A stretch of DNA of 64,000 nt, from contig NZ_JAGFVL010000020.1 in the NCBI RefSeq assembly GCF_017599345.1, positions 62,001-126,000 of the forward strand, given 5' to 3'. This document shows, piece after piece, positions 8,611-16,893 of the stretch. The position numbers and the translations under genes are program-made. Position 1 is the first letter of the stretch, and each line of letters opens with the position of its first letter. This stretch comes from Gracilibacillus suaedae. Lineage in GTDB: Bacteria; Bacillota; Bacilli; Bacillales; Amphibacillaceae. The notes under the pieces are model-generated. The model was not told the DNA's origin. It made no database searches and worked only from the letters and a program-made list of their open reading frames with translations.

Positions 8611-9528
8611 CTATTTTACTGCTCCAAGTGTCATCCCTTTAACAAAATATCGTTGCAAGAATGGATAAACCATAATAATTGGTACACTTGCAACTATTGT
8701 CATTGTCGCCTGAATCGATTTAGGTGTTACCATGTTAGAACCACCGTCAGCTGAATTAGCAAAAGCAGATGCCATGTCACCACTTGAGGTCGTACTTGAA
8801 TTTTGCAAAATTTTCATCAGCTCGTACTGAAGTGTTGTTAGATGTTCTTGACTTGAATTGTATAGAAACACATCGAACCATTGATTCCATTGAAACACGG
8901 CCACAAACAGAGCAACCGTTGCTAAGACCGGTAAGGATAACGGTAAAACAATCTGAAAGAAAATTCGAAAATCTCCTGCCCCATCAATTCTTGCTGATTC
9001 AAAAATACTGTTTGGCAACCCTTCTATAAAGGAACGCATAATGATCAAATTAAAGGCACTAATTAAAGTTGGTAAAATATAAACCCAGAAAGATCCAATT
9101 AATTGCAAATCTCTCATTAATAGAAATGTAGGGATTAAACCACCATTAAAATACATCGTCATAATAAAAATTATCGTCACTGACTTCTTAAAGATAAAAT
9201 TCGGTTGTGCAATAGCATAAGCTACCATTGCGGTACAAAATAATCCGATACCTGCTCCAACAATTGTTCTTAGCACCGAAATAAAGATAGCCTGATAGAT
9301 AGCAGCCTTCTCAAATACGTGCTCGTAGTTGTGCCATGTAAATTCTCTTGGCCATAAATAGATTCCGCCACGAACAGAATCTGTTGCATCATTTAAAGAA
9401 ATCGCAACTTGATTTAAGAACGGATACAACATAAATATACAAAGAATAATCATAAAAATAATATTAGATGTATCAAAAATGATATCTTCTTTTGTTCTCA
9501 TAAAACTTGCTTTTTTTCGTTTAAACAT
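8611..9528 (-). CDS. Carbohydrate ABC transporter permease (YtcP/AguG type)
   Basis: A 305-residue inner permease of the MalG-like CUT1 subfamily. About six hydrophobic segments are visible, beginning near residues 20-40, and the EAA-type cytoplasmic loop reads ESARIDGAGDFRIFFQIVLPL, which contacts the ATPase. The protein ends with QRYFVKGMTLGAVK, typical of this group. It pairs with the preceding LplB-like permease and the lipoprotein to import aldouronic acids or xylo-oligosaccharides; the substrate is inferred from the GH10, GH67 and GH39 genes nearby. No ATP-binding subunit is encoded here; CUT1 systems in Bacillus often share the MsmX ATPase. GGGGGG-type spacing precedes the ATG, 12 bases after the upstream stop. 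Confidence 0.9.
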   Translation of the reverse strand: MFKRKKASFMRTKEDIIFDTSNIIFMIILCIFMLYPFLNQVAISLNDATDSVRGGIYLWPREFTWHNYEHVFEKAAIYQAIFISVLRTIVGAGIGLFCTAMVAYAIAQPNFIFKKSVTIIFIMTMYFNGGLIPTFLLMRDLQLIGSFWVYILPTLISAFNLIIMRSFIEGLPNSIFESARIDGAGDFRIFFQIVLPLSLPVLATVALFVAVFQWNQWFDVFLYNSSQEHLTTLQYELMKILQNSSTTSSGDMASAFANSADGGSNMVTPKSIQATMTIVASVPIIMVYPFLQRYFVKGMTLGAVK

Positions 9529-9540
9529 GGATAGTCCCCC

Positions 9541-10509
9541 TTAATAAAGTCCGCCTTGACCCATTTTCTTCGATAATGAATTGGCTGCTATTAGGAATAT
9601 AAAGCTGATGACTGTCTTGAACATACCTGCTGCGGTTGCTAGTGAGAAGTTAAACATCGATATACCATATTTAATAACAAATACATCGATATTTTCCGAG
9701 TATTCGACGTTTTGACCATTTCCTAGTAAGTATTGTGGTTCAAAACCAGCCTCTAAAATATAACCAATATTCATAATTAGAAGAACGATGATAACAGACT
9801 TCATCCCAGGAATAGTAATATGCAAGATTCGCTGAATTCGGGAAGCTCCATCAATTTTCGCTGCTTCATATTGCTCCTGATCAATCATGGAAATCGCAGC
9901 CAAATAAATAATTGCATTCCATCCGACATTTTTCCATGTTTCGGCAGCACCTAAAATTCCCCAAAAGTACTCCCCTACACCTAACCAAAGAATTTCTTTG
10001 TCAATAAGACCTAATCCCATTAATATTTCGTTAAAAATACCTTCAATTGATAATACTGAAGAAACTAACGCTGCAGCTACTACCCATGATAAAAAGTGTG
10101 GCAGATAACTGATCGTTTGAACTACTCGTTTAAATTTCATATTAGATAATTCATTAATTAATACTGCTAGTGTGATTGCTGTAATAAATCCTAATACAAG
10201 GTTAATTAGACTTTGTGCTAGCGTATTTCGAAGTACACCAAGAAAACGATCATCAGTAAATAAAAACAGGAAATGTTTAAAACCTACCCATTCCTGATCG
10301 GAAAAACTTAATGCTGGTTTATAGTCTTGAAAGGCCATGGACCAGCCCCATACCGGTAAATATTTAAAAATAAACACCCAGATAACAAAAGGTACAGTCA
10401 TCCAAAGAAGTGCCTGCTGTTGTTTGCATTTCTTAAAAAAACCTTTCAAGCCTTTATTATCATCTGCTTGCGACATTGTTTTTGTTTTAATAGTTGATTC
10501 TGATTGCAT
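9541..10509 (-). CDS. Carbohydrate ABC transporter permease (LplB/AguF type)
   Basis: A 322-residue membrane permease of the LplB family, partner of the YtcP-like permease. An N-terminal cytoplasmic segment precedes the first membrane helix (WMTVPFVIWVFIFKYLPVW), and the EAA loop reads YEAAKIDGASRIQRILHITI. The protein ends in the family-typical KMGQGGLY. Together with the upstream lipoprotein it resembles AguEFG of Geobacillus stearothermophilus, the importer of methylglucuronic acid-substituted xylotriose. A strong site (AAAAGGGGG) lies before the ATG. A 224-base gap with two hairpins separates it from the lipoprotein gene, which probably lowers permease expression relative to the binding protein. 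Confidence 0.9.
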   Translation of the reverse strand: MQSESTIKTKTMSQADDNKGLKGFFKKCKQQQALLWMTVPFVIWVFIFKYLPVWGWSMAFQDYKPALSFSDQEWVGFKHFLFLFTDDRFLGVLRNTLAQSLINLVLGFITAITLAVLINELSNMKFKRVVQTISYLPHFLSWVVAAALVSSVLSIEGIFNEILMGLGLIDKEILWLGVGEYFWGILGAAETWKNVGWNAIIYLAAISMIDQEQYEAAKIDGASRIQRILHITIPGMKSVIIVLLIMNIGYILEAGFEPQYLLGNGQNVEYSENIDVFVIKYGISMFNFSLATAAGMFKTVISFIFLIAANSLSKKMGQGGLY

Positions 10510-10550
10510 CGATAGTCCCCCTTTTCTTACCTTAAAAATTTTCTTTATGG

Positions 10551-10636
10551 TTTCGGACCATCAGGCAAACATAACAGCTCGCCTAATGAACAATCCCTTA
10601 AAAGATTTACTTCATTCTTATCTGAATGGTCCGAAA
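10551..10636 (-). repeat. Intergenic hairpin between binding protein and permease
   Basis: TTTCGGACCAT (10551-10561) and ATGGTCCGAAA (10626-10636) form a perfect 11-bp stem around a 64-base interior containing a smaller AGGC/GCCT pair. There is no U-run, so it is not a classical terminator. Such structures after binding-protein genes usually protect the upstream mRNA and set subunit ratios. Confidence 0.6.
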
Positions 10637-10688
10637 ACAACAAAGAATCTTAGTTGTTTGAAAATATTGGCTTATTGTAAAAAGCGGA

Positions 10689-10711
10689 AGGCTGATAAAA
10701 GAAGTCAGCCT
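10689..10711 (-). terminator. Leaky terminator after the binding protein gene
   Basis: AGGCTGA/TCAGCCT with a 9-base loop is followed on the minus strand by TCCGCTTTTT. It lies just after the lipoprotein stop and before the permeases, consistent with partial termination inside the operon. Confidence 0.6.
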
Positions 10712-10733
10712 CCCCCTTCAACTCTTTAACTAC

Positions 10734-12455
10734 TTACTCAGCACTACCTTCAACAAGTGCTGCTTTGTTTTGCACAAAATTTGTGATTACTTCTTCGTAT
10801 GCTGCAAAAGGAAGACCTGAAAATTCATCTTTAAATGATGTCCATTGAGCATTGAATTCACCAGGGTCTGCAAATATAATTTCAGGGAATTTACGTTTCA
10901 TCAAGTCATCTAACTGTTGTTCATACAATTGAGCCTCAGATCCTGTTTCAATAGGTGCATCATATGCAGGATACCAAGGACGTTCATCAGGTTCTGAGAA
11001 CAATCCTGTAAAGGTGTCAATTTCATACGCATCCAAGAACTCTTTATCGCCTTCATCATACATTAAACTAGCAACTTCCTCTTGTTTCGGAGGTTCAACT
11101 GCATTTCCATCCTCATATTCACCATTCATACGCGGCCAGCCCCATTCGAAATATGAGAAGCCAAATTCATCACGGAATTCTGTACTAGATGTTTCATCAA
11201 TTTGTTCTTCCGTACGATAATAACGACCATCTTCGCCTACCTCATAAGTTTCCCCTTCTATTCCCCACGTGATTAGTTTTTGTGTTTCTTCTTTTGCGAT
11301 ATGATCAAGGTATTTTATAATACGTATTTGATCCTCTTCAGGTGTACCGGCTGTAATACCCATACCAGGTGAAGCAGTAAAACCGATTGGATCAAGATAT
11401 TGATCTTTCGTGTCTTCATCAAAGACTACCGGAAAGCCCATATAATCATTATATGGATCATCATCTTCCTCTAATGTGTCTAAGGCTTGACCTACTTGCC
11501 AGCGATAGTCGAAGAAACCAACCACTCTTCCAGAAGTGATTTTTGCAAGGTATTCATCATAATTCTGAGTAAATGCTTCTTGGTCAAATAAACCTTTGTC
11601 ATTCACTTCGTTTAATTTCTGCAACCAGTTTTTCGTAATTTCTTTATCATTGTAAACTTCCGCTTCACGCGTTTCCATATCAATTAAAGCCCCACCATCA
11701 TTTGGATATCCTGCCAAATGCATAGGTTGATTGGAAAGTGCGAAAAATCTCCAATCATGTGTTAGCGCAGTAAATCCAATTGTCTCTGCACCGTCAATTT
11801 GAGGGTTTTCAACTGTGTACTCCTCAATAATATTAAAATAATCTTCTAGGGTTTTTGGTTCTGGATAACCCAATTCTTTAAGTACATCACGTTTTATCCA
11901 CCATGCTCCTTGATTCAAGTTTGCTGGTTTTCGGTAACCGTGAGGCGCACCAGATGAAATAACATAAATATTCCCATCATCTCGTTTCATCAATTCCCAA
12001 TAAGGTTCATACATTTTATATAAGTTCGGTGCATGTTCTTTAATCAAGTCATTCAATGCTACAAAACCACCTGCATCAATAACTGCATCCGTTGACTGTT
12101 CTGCATTTAATAATGTTGGATATTCACCACTTGCAATCATTGTTCCAATCTTTTGGTTTACATCCCCAACAATGTGCTCGATGTCAAAATTTACACCTGT
12201 TTCTTCTTCAAACATCTTTCCTAGCGTTGTCTCGGCTGTATTGATATCTTCTCCAGGACCAGATGCATCAAAGAAATCATAAGTGTAAACCTCTCCATCA
12301 TCTCCACTATCATTTTCTTCATTACTTGACTCTTCAGAGCTGTCATCGCCACTATCAGTAGAGCCTGTTTCCTCACTATCATCGCTACAAGCTGCTAATA
12401 GTAACAATAGTGCGGCAAGTAAGCTTAATAGCCATGTATTCTTTTTCCAACCCAT
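10734..12455 (-). CDS. Lipoprotein solute-binding protein of the aldouronate-type ABC importer
   Basis: A 573-residue extracellular solute-binding protein. The N-terminus has a lipoprotein signal with lipobox LAAC (Cys at about residue 23), followed by a Ser/Glu/Asp-rich linker and a large family-1 binding fold. Its length and the partner permeases match the LplA/YtcQ/AguE group, which bind acidic plant oligosaccharides. It would capture aldouronates or xylo-oligosaccharides at the membrane surface. It heads the operon lipoprotein-LplB-YtcP-GH10. Upstream lie a cre-like site at 12501-12514 and a 23-base palindrome at 12547-12569, probably for the response regulator encoded next door. GGAAAGGGG precedes the ATG. 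The sugar specificity is inferred from context. Confidence 0.9.
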   Translation of the reverse strand: MGWKKNTWLLSLLAALLLLLAACSDDSEETGSTDSGDDSSEESSNEENDSGDDGEVYTYDFFDASGPGEDINTAETTLGKMFEEETGVNFDIEHIVGDVNQKIGTMIASGEYPTLLNAEQSTDAVIDAGGFVALNDLIKEHAPNLYKMYEPYWELMKRDDGNIYVISSGAPHGYRKPANLNQGAWWIKRDVLKELGYPEPKTLEDYFNIIEEYTVENPQIDGAETIGFTALTHDWRFFALSNQPMHLAGYPNDGGALIDMETREAEVYNDKEITKNWLQKLNEVNDKGLFDQEAFTQNYDEYLAKITSGRVVGFFDYRWQVGQALDTLEEDDDPYNDYMGFPVVFDEDTKDQYLDPIGFTASPGMGITAGTPEEDQIRIIKYLDHIAKEETQKLITWGIEGETYEVGEDGRYYRTEEQIDETSSTEFRDEFGFSYFEWGWPRMNGEYEDGNAVEPPKQEEVASLMYDEGDKEFLDAYEIDTFTGLFSEPDERPWYPAYDAPIETGSEAQLYEQQLDDLMKRKFPEIIFADPGEFNAQWTSFKDEFSGLPFAAYEEVITNFVQNKAALVEGSAE

Positions 12456-12500
12456 AAACTAATTCCCCTTTCCTTTTTTAAAATTTTCTTTTTCGCCTTT

Positions 12501-12514
12501 TGTAAGCACTTTCA
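12501..12514 (-). promoter_or_regulatory. cre site upstream of the binding protein gene
   Basis: TGTAAGCACTTTCA matches the CcpA consensus TGWAANCGNTNWCA at 13 of 14 positions. It abuts a possible -10 (TACAAT, minus strand, 12514-12519), so CcpA bound there would block initiation of the importer operon when preferred sugars are present. Confidence 0.7.
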
Positions 12515-12546
12515 TTGTAACGTGTAACGTTTTGAATTGTTACCCA

Positions 12547-12569
12547 TCAAAGTTTAGCTGAAACTTTGA
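12547..12569 (-). promoter_or_regulatory. Palindromic operator, probable response-regulator site
   Basis: TCAAAGTTT and AAACTTTGA form a perfect 9-bp inverted repeat with a 5-base spacer. Its centre lies roughly 50 bases upstream of the start point expected from the TACAAT -10, where an activator would bind. The adjacent AraC-type response regulator is the obvious candidate; this is inference. Confidence 0.5.
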
Positions 12570-12627
12570 AAAATAAACTATAATAATCAATAGTTCACAA
12601 AGTTTTAGTAACTTTAACCAAAAGAAA

Positions 12628-12675
12628 GAGACTACCCATAAGATTAGCTCGCTACTTAGTAACGGGAATAGTCTC
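12628..12675 (-). terminator. Terminator after the sensor kinase gene
   Basis: GAGACTA and TAGTCTC (with GGG/CCC extension) form the stem, followed on the minus strand by TTTCTTTT. It separates the two-component operon from the importer operon. Confidence 0.65.
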
Positions 12676-12721
12676 GTTTCCACAGACAACACTTGCTCCG
12701 TCTTGATTATTCCTACTAACC

Positions 12722-14482
12722 TTATTGAACAGTCCCTATCGCTTGAACATTAACAGGGATTTTAAGATAAACGGTTGTGCCCTGACCTTGTGCTGTTTCA
12801 ATTTTTAATTCAAAGTTATCCTGATAATACATTTTTAACCGCTGATAAACATTCCTTATACCGATGCTCTCCCCTGTAATTTCATTTTCTTGAAAGGATT
12901 CAACAATCTCATTGTACGTACCTTCTTCCATACCAACCCCATTATCTTCTATCATACAAATAAGATGGTTATTATCCATTTCAATTTTTATGTCGATCTT
13001 ACCGATTGTTTTTAATCGTTCAATCCCATGAATGCTAGCATTTTCGACAAAAGGGATAATCGTCATATTTGGTATTAAGACATTTTCTGCCGCTTCTGAT
13101 AGTTGAATACTATATTGCATCTTGTCAGCAAAACGATATTTTTGTATTTCTAAAAAGGCTTGGATTAATTGCACTTCTTCTTTCACCGTTACAAAGTCTT
13201 TATCCCAAGTAATCGAGTTTCTTAACAGTTGTGCCATATTACGAATGATTTCAGCCGTCTCATCTTCTTTTTTCAATAAACTTCTCATTCTGATCGTTTC
13301 CAGTACGTTAAATAAAAAATGTGGATTAATTTGACTTTGTAATGCTTTTAATTGTGTTTCTTTGTTTTGTATTTGCAGATCTTTTTTCTGAATCCGTGCA
13401 ATGTAAACATCATTGATCAAATCTTTAATCTTCTTGGACATTCGATTAAATTCGGTTGTTAATACACCTATCTCATCTTTATATGGTTTCCCAGGTATTA
13501 GCTCGAAATTTTGATTTTTGACTTTTCTCATTTTCTTCACGATCGTATTTAGGCGAAAATGAATATTACCAGCAATATAAATGATAAATAAGGTCGGGAT
13601 CACAAAATTCCATAACGCTAAATATAAAATAGACGGAATTGACTTTCTTACTTCTGCTAACAATTGATCTTCCGGCATGACACCTACAACTTTCCAATCA
13701 TCTATATACTGTACCGGATAGGATTCTTCTAATACGGTAGCATGGTTAGGAATCGAAATAGTATCAAAAGCAATATACTCAGACTGCCACGGAACAGATT
13801 CATTCGTGGTATATTCGATATTATTTTCCTCATTTAACAAATAGATATCTCCCTCAAATGTTTCATTTTCGAACAGCTGATGAATAAAACGATCATTTAA
13901 ATTAATCATAATAACCTTTTCGTGTGATGAAGTATCACTTGAGTCTAAAGCTCTTACGACGACAAATTGGCTTAGATCACCATTTTCTGCGGTACTCCTT
14001 GTTACAACTGGGTATTTTTTTCTCGTTTCAAGTGTTGATTGATACCAATGTGACTCCTTTACTGAATCATCAATCGCAAATACTCCACCTGCTGTAATGA
14101 CTGTCGGGTTGTCTGTATATAAATAAATGGAACGAATTGAAGAATATACTGGTGTATATTTATTAATATCACGAAAATTATTATTATATGCTATGATAAA
14201 ATCTACCGGTGACTCATACGTAGTATCTAATAATTGATAGACAAACGCATCAGCATAAAGAACGGATGCTATTCCGACAGCATCCTCAACTCCTTGTTTA
14301 AAGCTATTAGCCACTTGCCGTAACGCAAGTTCATTATCATGTATTTTTTGGGTACGGACATTTTCTGACGTCACATTATAGAAGATAACATTCGTGAGTA
14401 CAATCGGTAAAAATACGGAAAACATATAGATGAATAATAACTTATTGCGAATGCGAATATCATTTAAGTGAATTTTTTTCAT
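12722..14482 (-). CDS. YesM-type sensor histidine kinase
   Basis: A 586-residue membrane kinase. It has an N-terminal transmembrane helix (about 13-35), an extracellular sensor domain of about 250 residues (Cache-like), a second helix (about 283-305), a HAMP segment (about 310-365), and a His_kinase domain with H388 in QINPHFLFN. The C-terminal ATPase domain has ENASIHGIE and DNGVGME. It would sense an extracellular signal, likely a xylan fragment bound directly or through the binding protein, and phosphorylate the response regulator encoded 10 bases upstream. The gene order YesL-like, regulator, kinase, importer is common for CUT1 sugar systems in Bacillaceae. The ligand cannot be read from sequence. 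Confidence 0.92.
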   Translation of the reverse strand: MKKIHLNDIRIRNKLLFIYMFSVFLPIVLTNVIFYNVTSENVRTQKIHDNELALRQVANSFKQGVEDAVGIASVLYADAFVYQLLDTTYESPVDFIIAYNNNFRDINKYTPVYSSIRSIYLYTDNPTVITAGGVFAIDDSVKESHWYQSTLETRKKYPVVTRSTAENGDLSQFVVVRALDSSDTSSHEKVIMINLNDRFIHQLFENETFEGDIYLLNEENNIEYTTNESVPWQSEYIAFDTISIPNHATVLEESYPVQYIDDWKVVGVMPEDQLLAEVRKSIPSILYLALWNFVIPTLFIIYIAGNIHFRLNTIVKKMRKVKNQNFELIPGKPYKDEIGVLTTEFNRMSKKIKDLINDVYIARIQKKDLQIQNKETQLKALQSQINPHFLFNVLETIRMRSLLKKEDETAEIIRNMAQLLRNSITWDKDFVTVKEEVQLIQAFLEIQKYRFADKMQYSIQLSEAAENVLIPNMTIIPFVENASIHGIERLKTIGKIDIKIEMDNNHLICMIEDNGVGMEEGTYNEIVESFQENEITGESIGIRNVYQRLKMYYQDNFELKIETAQGQGTTVYLKIPVNVQAIGTVQ

Positions 14483-14492
14483 AGAAACCCTT

Positions 14493-16031
14493 CTAACTGA
14501 TTCGATCCATTAATTTTTTTCGATATTGTGACGGAGTGGTTCCAACAATCTTTTCAAATTGCGTAACAAAATAATCTGGATTATTAAATCCGACATTTTC
14601 TGCCACTTCATACACTTTTAAATCGGTAGTTCGTAAGAGTTTCTTAGCTTCATCCATTCTTACCGTTAAGATGTAATCCTTAAAATAAACACCATATGTT
14701 TTTTTAAACAATTGCCCCATGTATACCGGATTCATAAAAAATTTGTTCGCAATCGATTTTAGCGTTATCGGTTGATCATAATGCGTATGGATGTATTTCT
14801 TGATTTGATAAATGGTTCCTTTCACATTGTTTTGATTTAATTTAGCCAGGATGTTGGCTGCATCTTTGATAAAATCTCCCCATAAAACTTGTAATTGCTG
14901 AAGACTTAAAGAATATTGGTCCCACTCTAGCATTTCTTTTAAATTGGCGATTTCCTGTTCATTTCCTTCTGATTCTTTAATCGATTTAAGAATTTTATGA
15001 TTGAGGCGGTTAACCATGGTTCGCCAAGCATCTTTAGCGAACTTCATTTCTTTGCAAGCTTGTAGCATCTTATTTAATTGTTTGTCGATCTTTTCATGAC
15101 TATTTTCTTCTACACATTCCATCATTTTGTCATAGTAGGCCTGATCTAGATCAATGAAAAACACACCTTTTTCAGCAATCATGGCAGATGTAATAATCGG
15201 CTCATCAACTAAGTATTTGAATTGCACACACTTTTTTGCCGTCTTATATGAAGTAGTTAATTCTTCGACCTTCTGAACCGTTTCACCACAATAAATATGC
15301 ATATCTAAATCTGCTCGCCGATACCACTCATGGAGAAATTGATCTAGCGTTTGATGATTCGCAGACAAAAATTTGTCACTGATTACCAAACCAAAGCAAT
15401 TGATATTATCTTCAAAACAGATAAAATGATTTTGTGCGTCCATCGAAAGCAAAACATTTTCTAATTGTTCAAAGCTTTGTTGATAATCCATATTCAAGCC
15501 GTTTAACTCGGCTTTTATAAATGTATAAGCCGTCGCTTCCAAGAAAGGATGCTGCCATTCATTTGACAGGTTACATTCTTTGTCACATAAAAGAAACTTC
15601 TTCAATTCTGATACCGTTTCCAATTTATCTTCCATTTGTTTGGTTTCATATTCAGCTTCGATCGCATCAGCTATTTTTTTCAATGTTTGATGAATTTCAT
15701 CTTGATCAACAGGTTTCAAAATAAAATCTTTTACTCCATAACGAAGTGCGCGCTGTGCATATTTAAAATCGTTATATCCACTAATGACAATAAAATAAGG
15801 GGATTGGGATAACGTTTCTTTCGCATGTTTAATTAAATCCAAACCATCTAAGACAGGCATTCTGATATCGGTTAATACAAGGTCTGGCTGAAGTTTCTTT
15901 ATTTCCGTCAATGCATCTTCTCCATTTCCTGCTTCCCCGCAGACTGTAAAGCCATATGATTCCCAATCTATCAATGTTTTGATTCCTTTACGAACAAAGA
16001 CATCATCATCGACCAAATAAACTTTATACAT
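14493..16031 (-). CDS. YesN-type response regulator with AraC DNA-binding domain
   Basis: A 512-residue two-component regulator. The receiver domain (about 1-120) has the acidic pocket VDDD at the start and the phospho-acceptor D55 in LVLTDIRMP, with K107 in the conserved FILKPV. A long middle region of unknown fold follows. The C-terminal AraC/XylS domain (about 405-510) has two helix-turn-helix motifs, including YEVAENVGFNNPDYFVTQF. It probably activates the importer-GH10 operon. Its start overlaps the end of the YesL-like gene by 8 bases, showing translational coupling, and the kinase follows 10 bases downstream. Partners and target are inferred from order; the palindrome at 12547-12569 is a candidate site. 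Confidence 0.92.
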   Translation of the reverse strand: MYKVYLVDDDVFVRKGIKTLIDWESYGFTVCGEAGNGEDALTEIKKLQPDLVLTDIRMPVLDGLDLIKHAKETLSQSPYFIVISGYNDFKYAQRALRYGVKDFILKPVDQDEIHQTLKKIADAIEAEYETKQMEDKLETVSELKKFLLCDKECNLSNEWQHPFLEATAYTFIKAELNGLNMDYQQSFEQLENVLLSMDAQNHFICFEDNINCFGLVISDKFLSANHQTLDQFLHEWYRRADLDMHIYCGETVQKVEELTTSYKTAKKCVQFKYLVDEPIITSAMIAEKGVFFIDLDQAYYDKMMECVEENSHEKIDKQLNKMLQACKEMKFAKDAWRTMVNRLNHKILKSIKESEGNEQEIANLKEMLEWDQYSLSLQQLQVLWGDFIKDAANILAKLNQNNVKGTIYQIKKYIHTHYDQPITLKSIANKFFMNPVYMGQLFKKTYGVYFKDYILTVRMDEAKKLLRTTDLKVYEVAENVGFNNPDYFVTQFEKIVGTTPSQYRKKLMDRIS

Positions 16032-16689
16032 GCTTCTTCTCCCCTTTCATATATTCTTTCTCTAATAAGCTTTGCTGCCTGTTTTCAAAGCTTTCAAAGG
16101 CAAAAATAGCCAACCGAGTGACAATATAAAAAGTGAAGCTGATGCCAACGACTGGGAGTAGACCAGGAATAAACCTCCATACATATTGCAGTAAAAATAA
16201 AGCAACGAACATTGCTAGCGTAACAAAAGGACTAAATAACCCTAATACAATCGCATGCTTAAATGTTTGCCGTATCGTTAAGTCGAAATGTGCAAAGGTT
16301 GGAAATATGTACAATATCGTAATCGTGTAAATAATCCCAATGACGATAAATAAGACCAGAAATAATGATTGAAAGGTTGAAGTATGCTGGGTAATCCATT
16401 GAAAATCCACATATAAAATATAGCCAATAATAGTCAATAGATAGCCGATTACGTTTGATTGGATAAACTTATGCTTATAAGCTTTGAAAAATGTTTTGTT
16501 AAAAGCAATCTCATCCTTTCGCACACACCACTCCCTCATGGTAATCACTAAAGCCGCTGTAGCCGGAAATATACCGAGAACAAGCAAGCCAACAAGTGAC
16601 ATCATTACCCACAACAAATTTAAATACATAATCCACATCAACCATTCCAAAAAACGATAAAAGCCATTGGAATTTACTGTTTTTGCCAT
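16024..16689 (-). CDS. YesL-like DUF624 membrane protein
   Basis: A 221-residue integral membrane protein with about five hydrophobic helices, typical of the DUF624/YesL family. The N-terminal NSNGFYRFLEWLMWIMYLNL and the MREWCVRKDE loop are characteristic. The family almost always accompanies YesM/YesN sensors and CUT1 importers, and its function is unknown; a role in signalling or assembly has been assumed only from this linkage. It is the first gene of the regulator operon, behind a cre site and a TATAAT -10 (minus strand, 16765-16770). AAAGGGGGG precedes the ATG, and the last codons overlap the response regulator start. Confidence 0.85.
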   Translation of the reverse strand: MAKTVNSNGFYRFLEWLMWIMYLNLLWVMMSLVGLLVLGIFPATAALVITMREWCVRKDEIAFNKTFFKAYKHKFIQSNVIGYLLTIIGYILYVDFQWITQHTSTFQSLFLVLFIVIGIIYTITILYIFPTFAHFDLTIRQTFKHAIVLGLFSPFVTLAMFVALFLLQYVWRFIPGLLPVVGISFTFYIVTRLAIFAFESFENRQQSLLEKEYMKGEKKHV

Positions 16690-16705
16690 TGTGACCCCCC
16701 TTTAT

Positions 16706-16719
16706 TGAAAACGCTTTAA
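16706..16719 (-). promoter_or_regulatory. cre site upstream of the YesL-like gene
   Basis: TGAAAACGCTTTAA matches the cre consensus at 13 of 14 positions. It lies 17 bases upstream of the start codon and downstream of the TATAAT at 16765-16770, a roadblock position for CcpA. Confidence 0.7.
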
Positions 16720-16893
16720 AAAACAAAGAAAAAAATATACTTTGTTTATTCGATAGACATACTTATTATAGTACAATATGTATCAAAAGAAAAGTGGGTT
16801 TTCGATTTATTGTGATTATTTTGCCCTAGAAATTTCCACTAATTGATTTTATTGTGTAAGTAGCCCATGCAGAACAGCAGAAGGAGGAGTTTT

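Noticed and set aside
10337-10729. 130-codon plus-strand frame
   Set aside because: Antisense to the LplB-like permease start and the hairpin region; no ribosome binding site or family resemblance.
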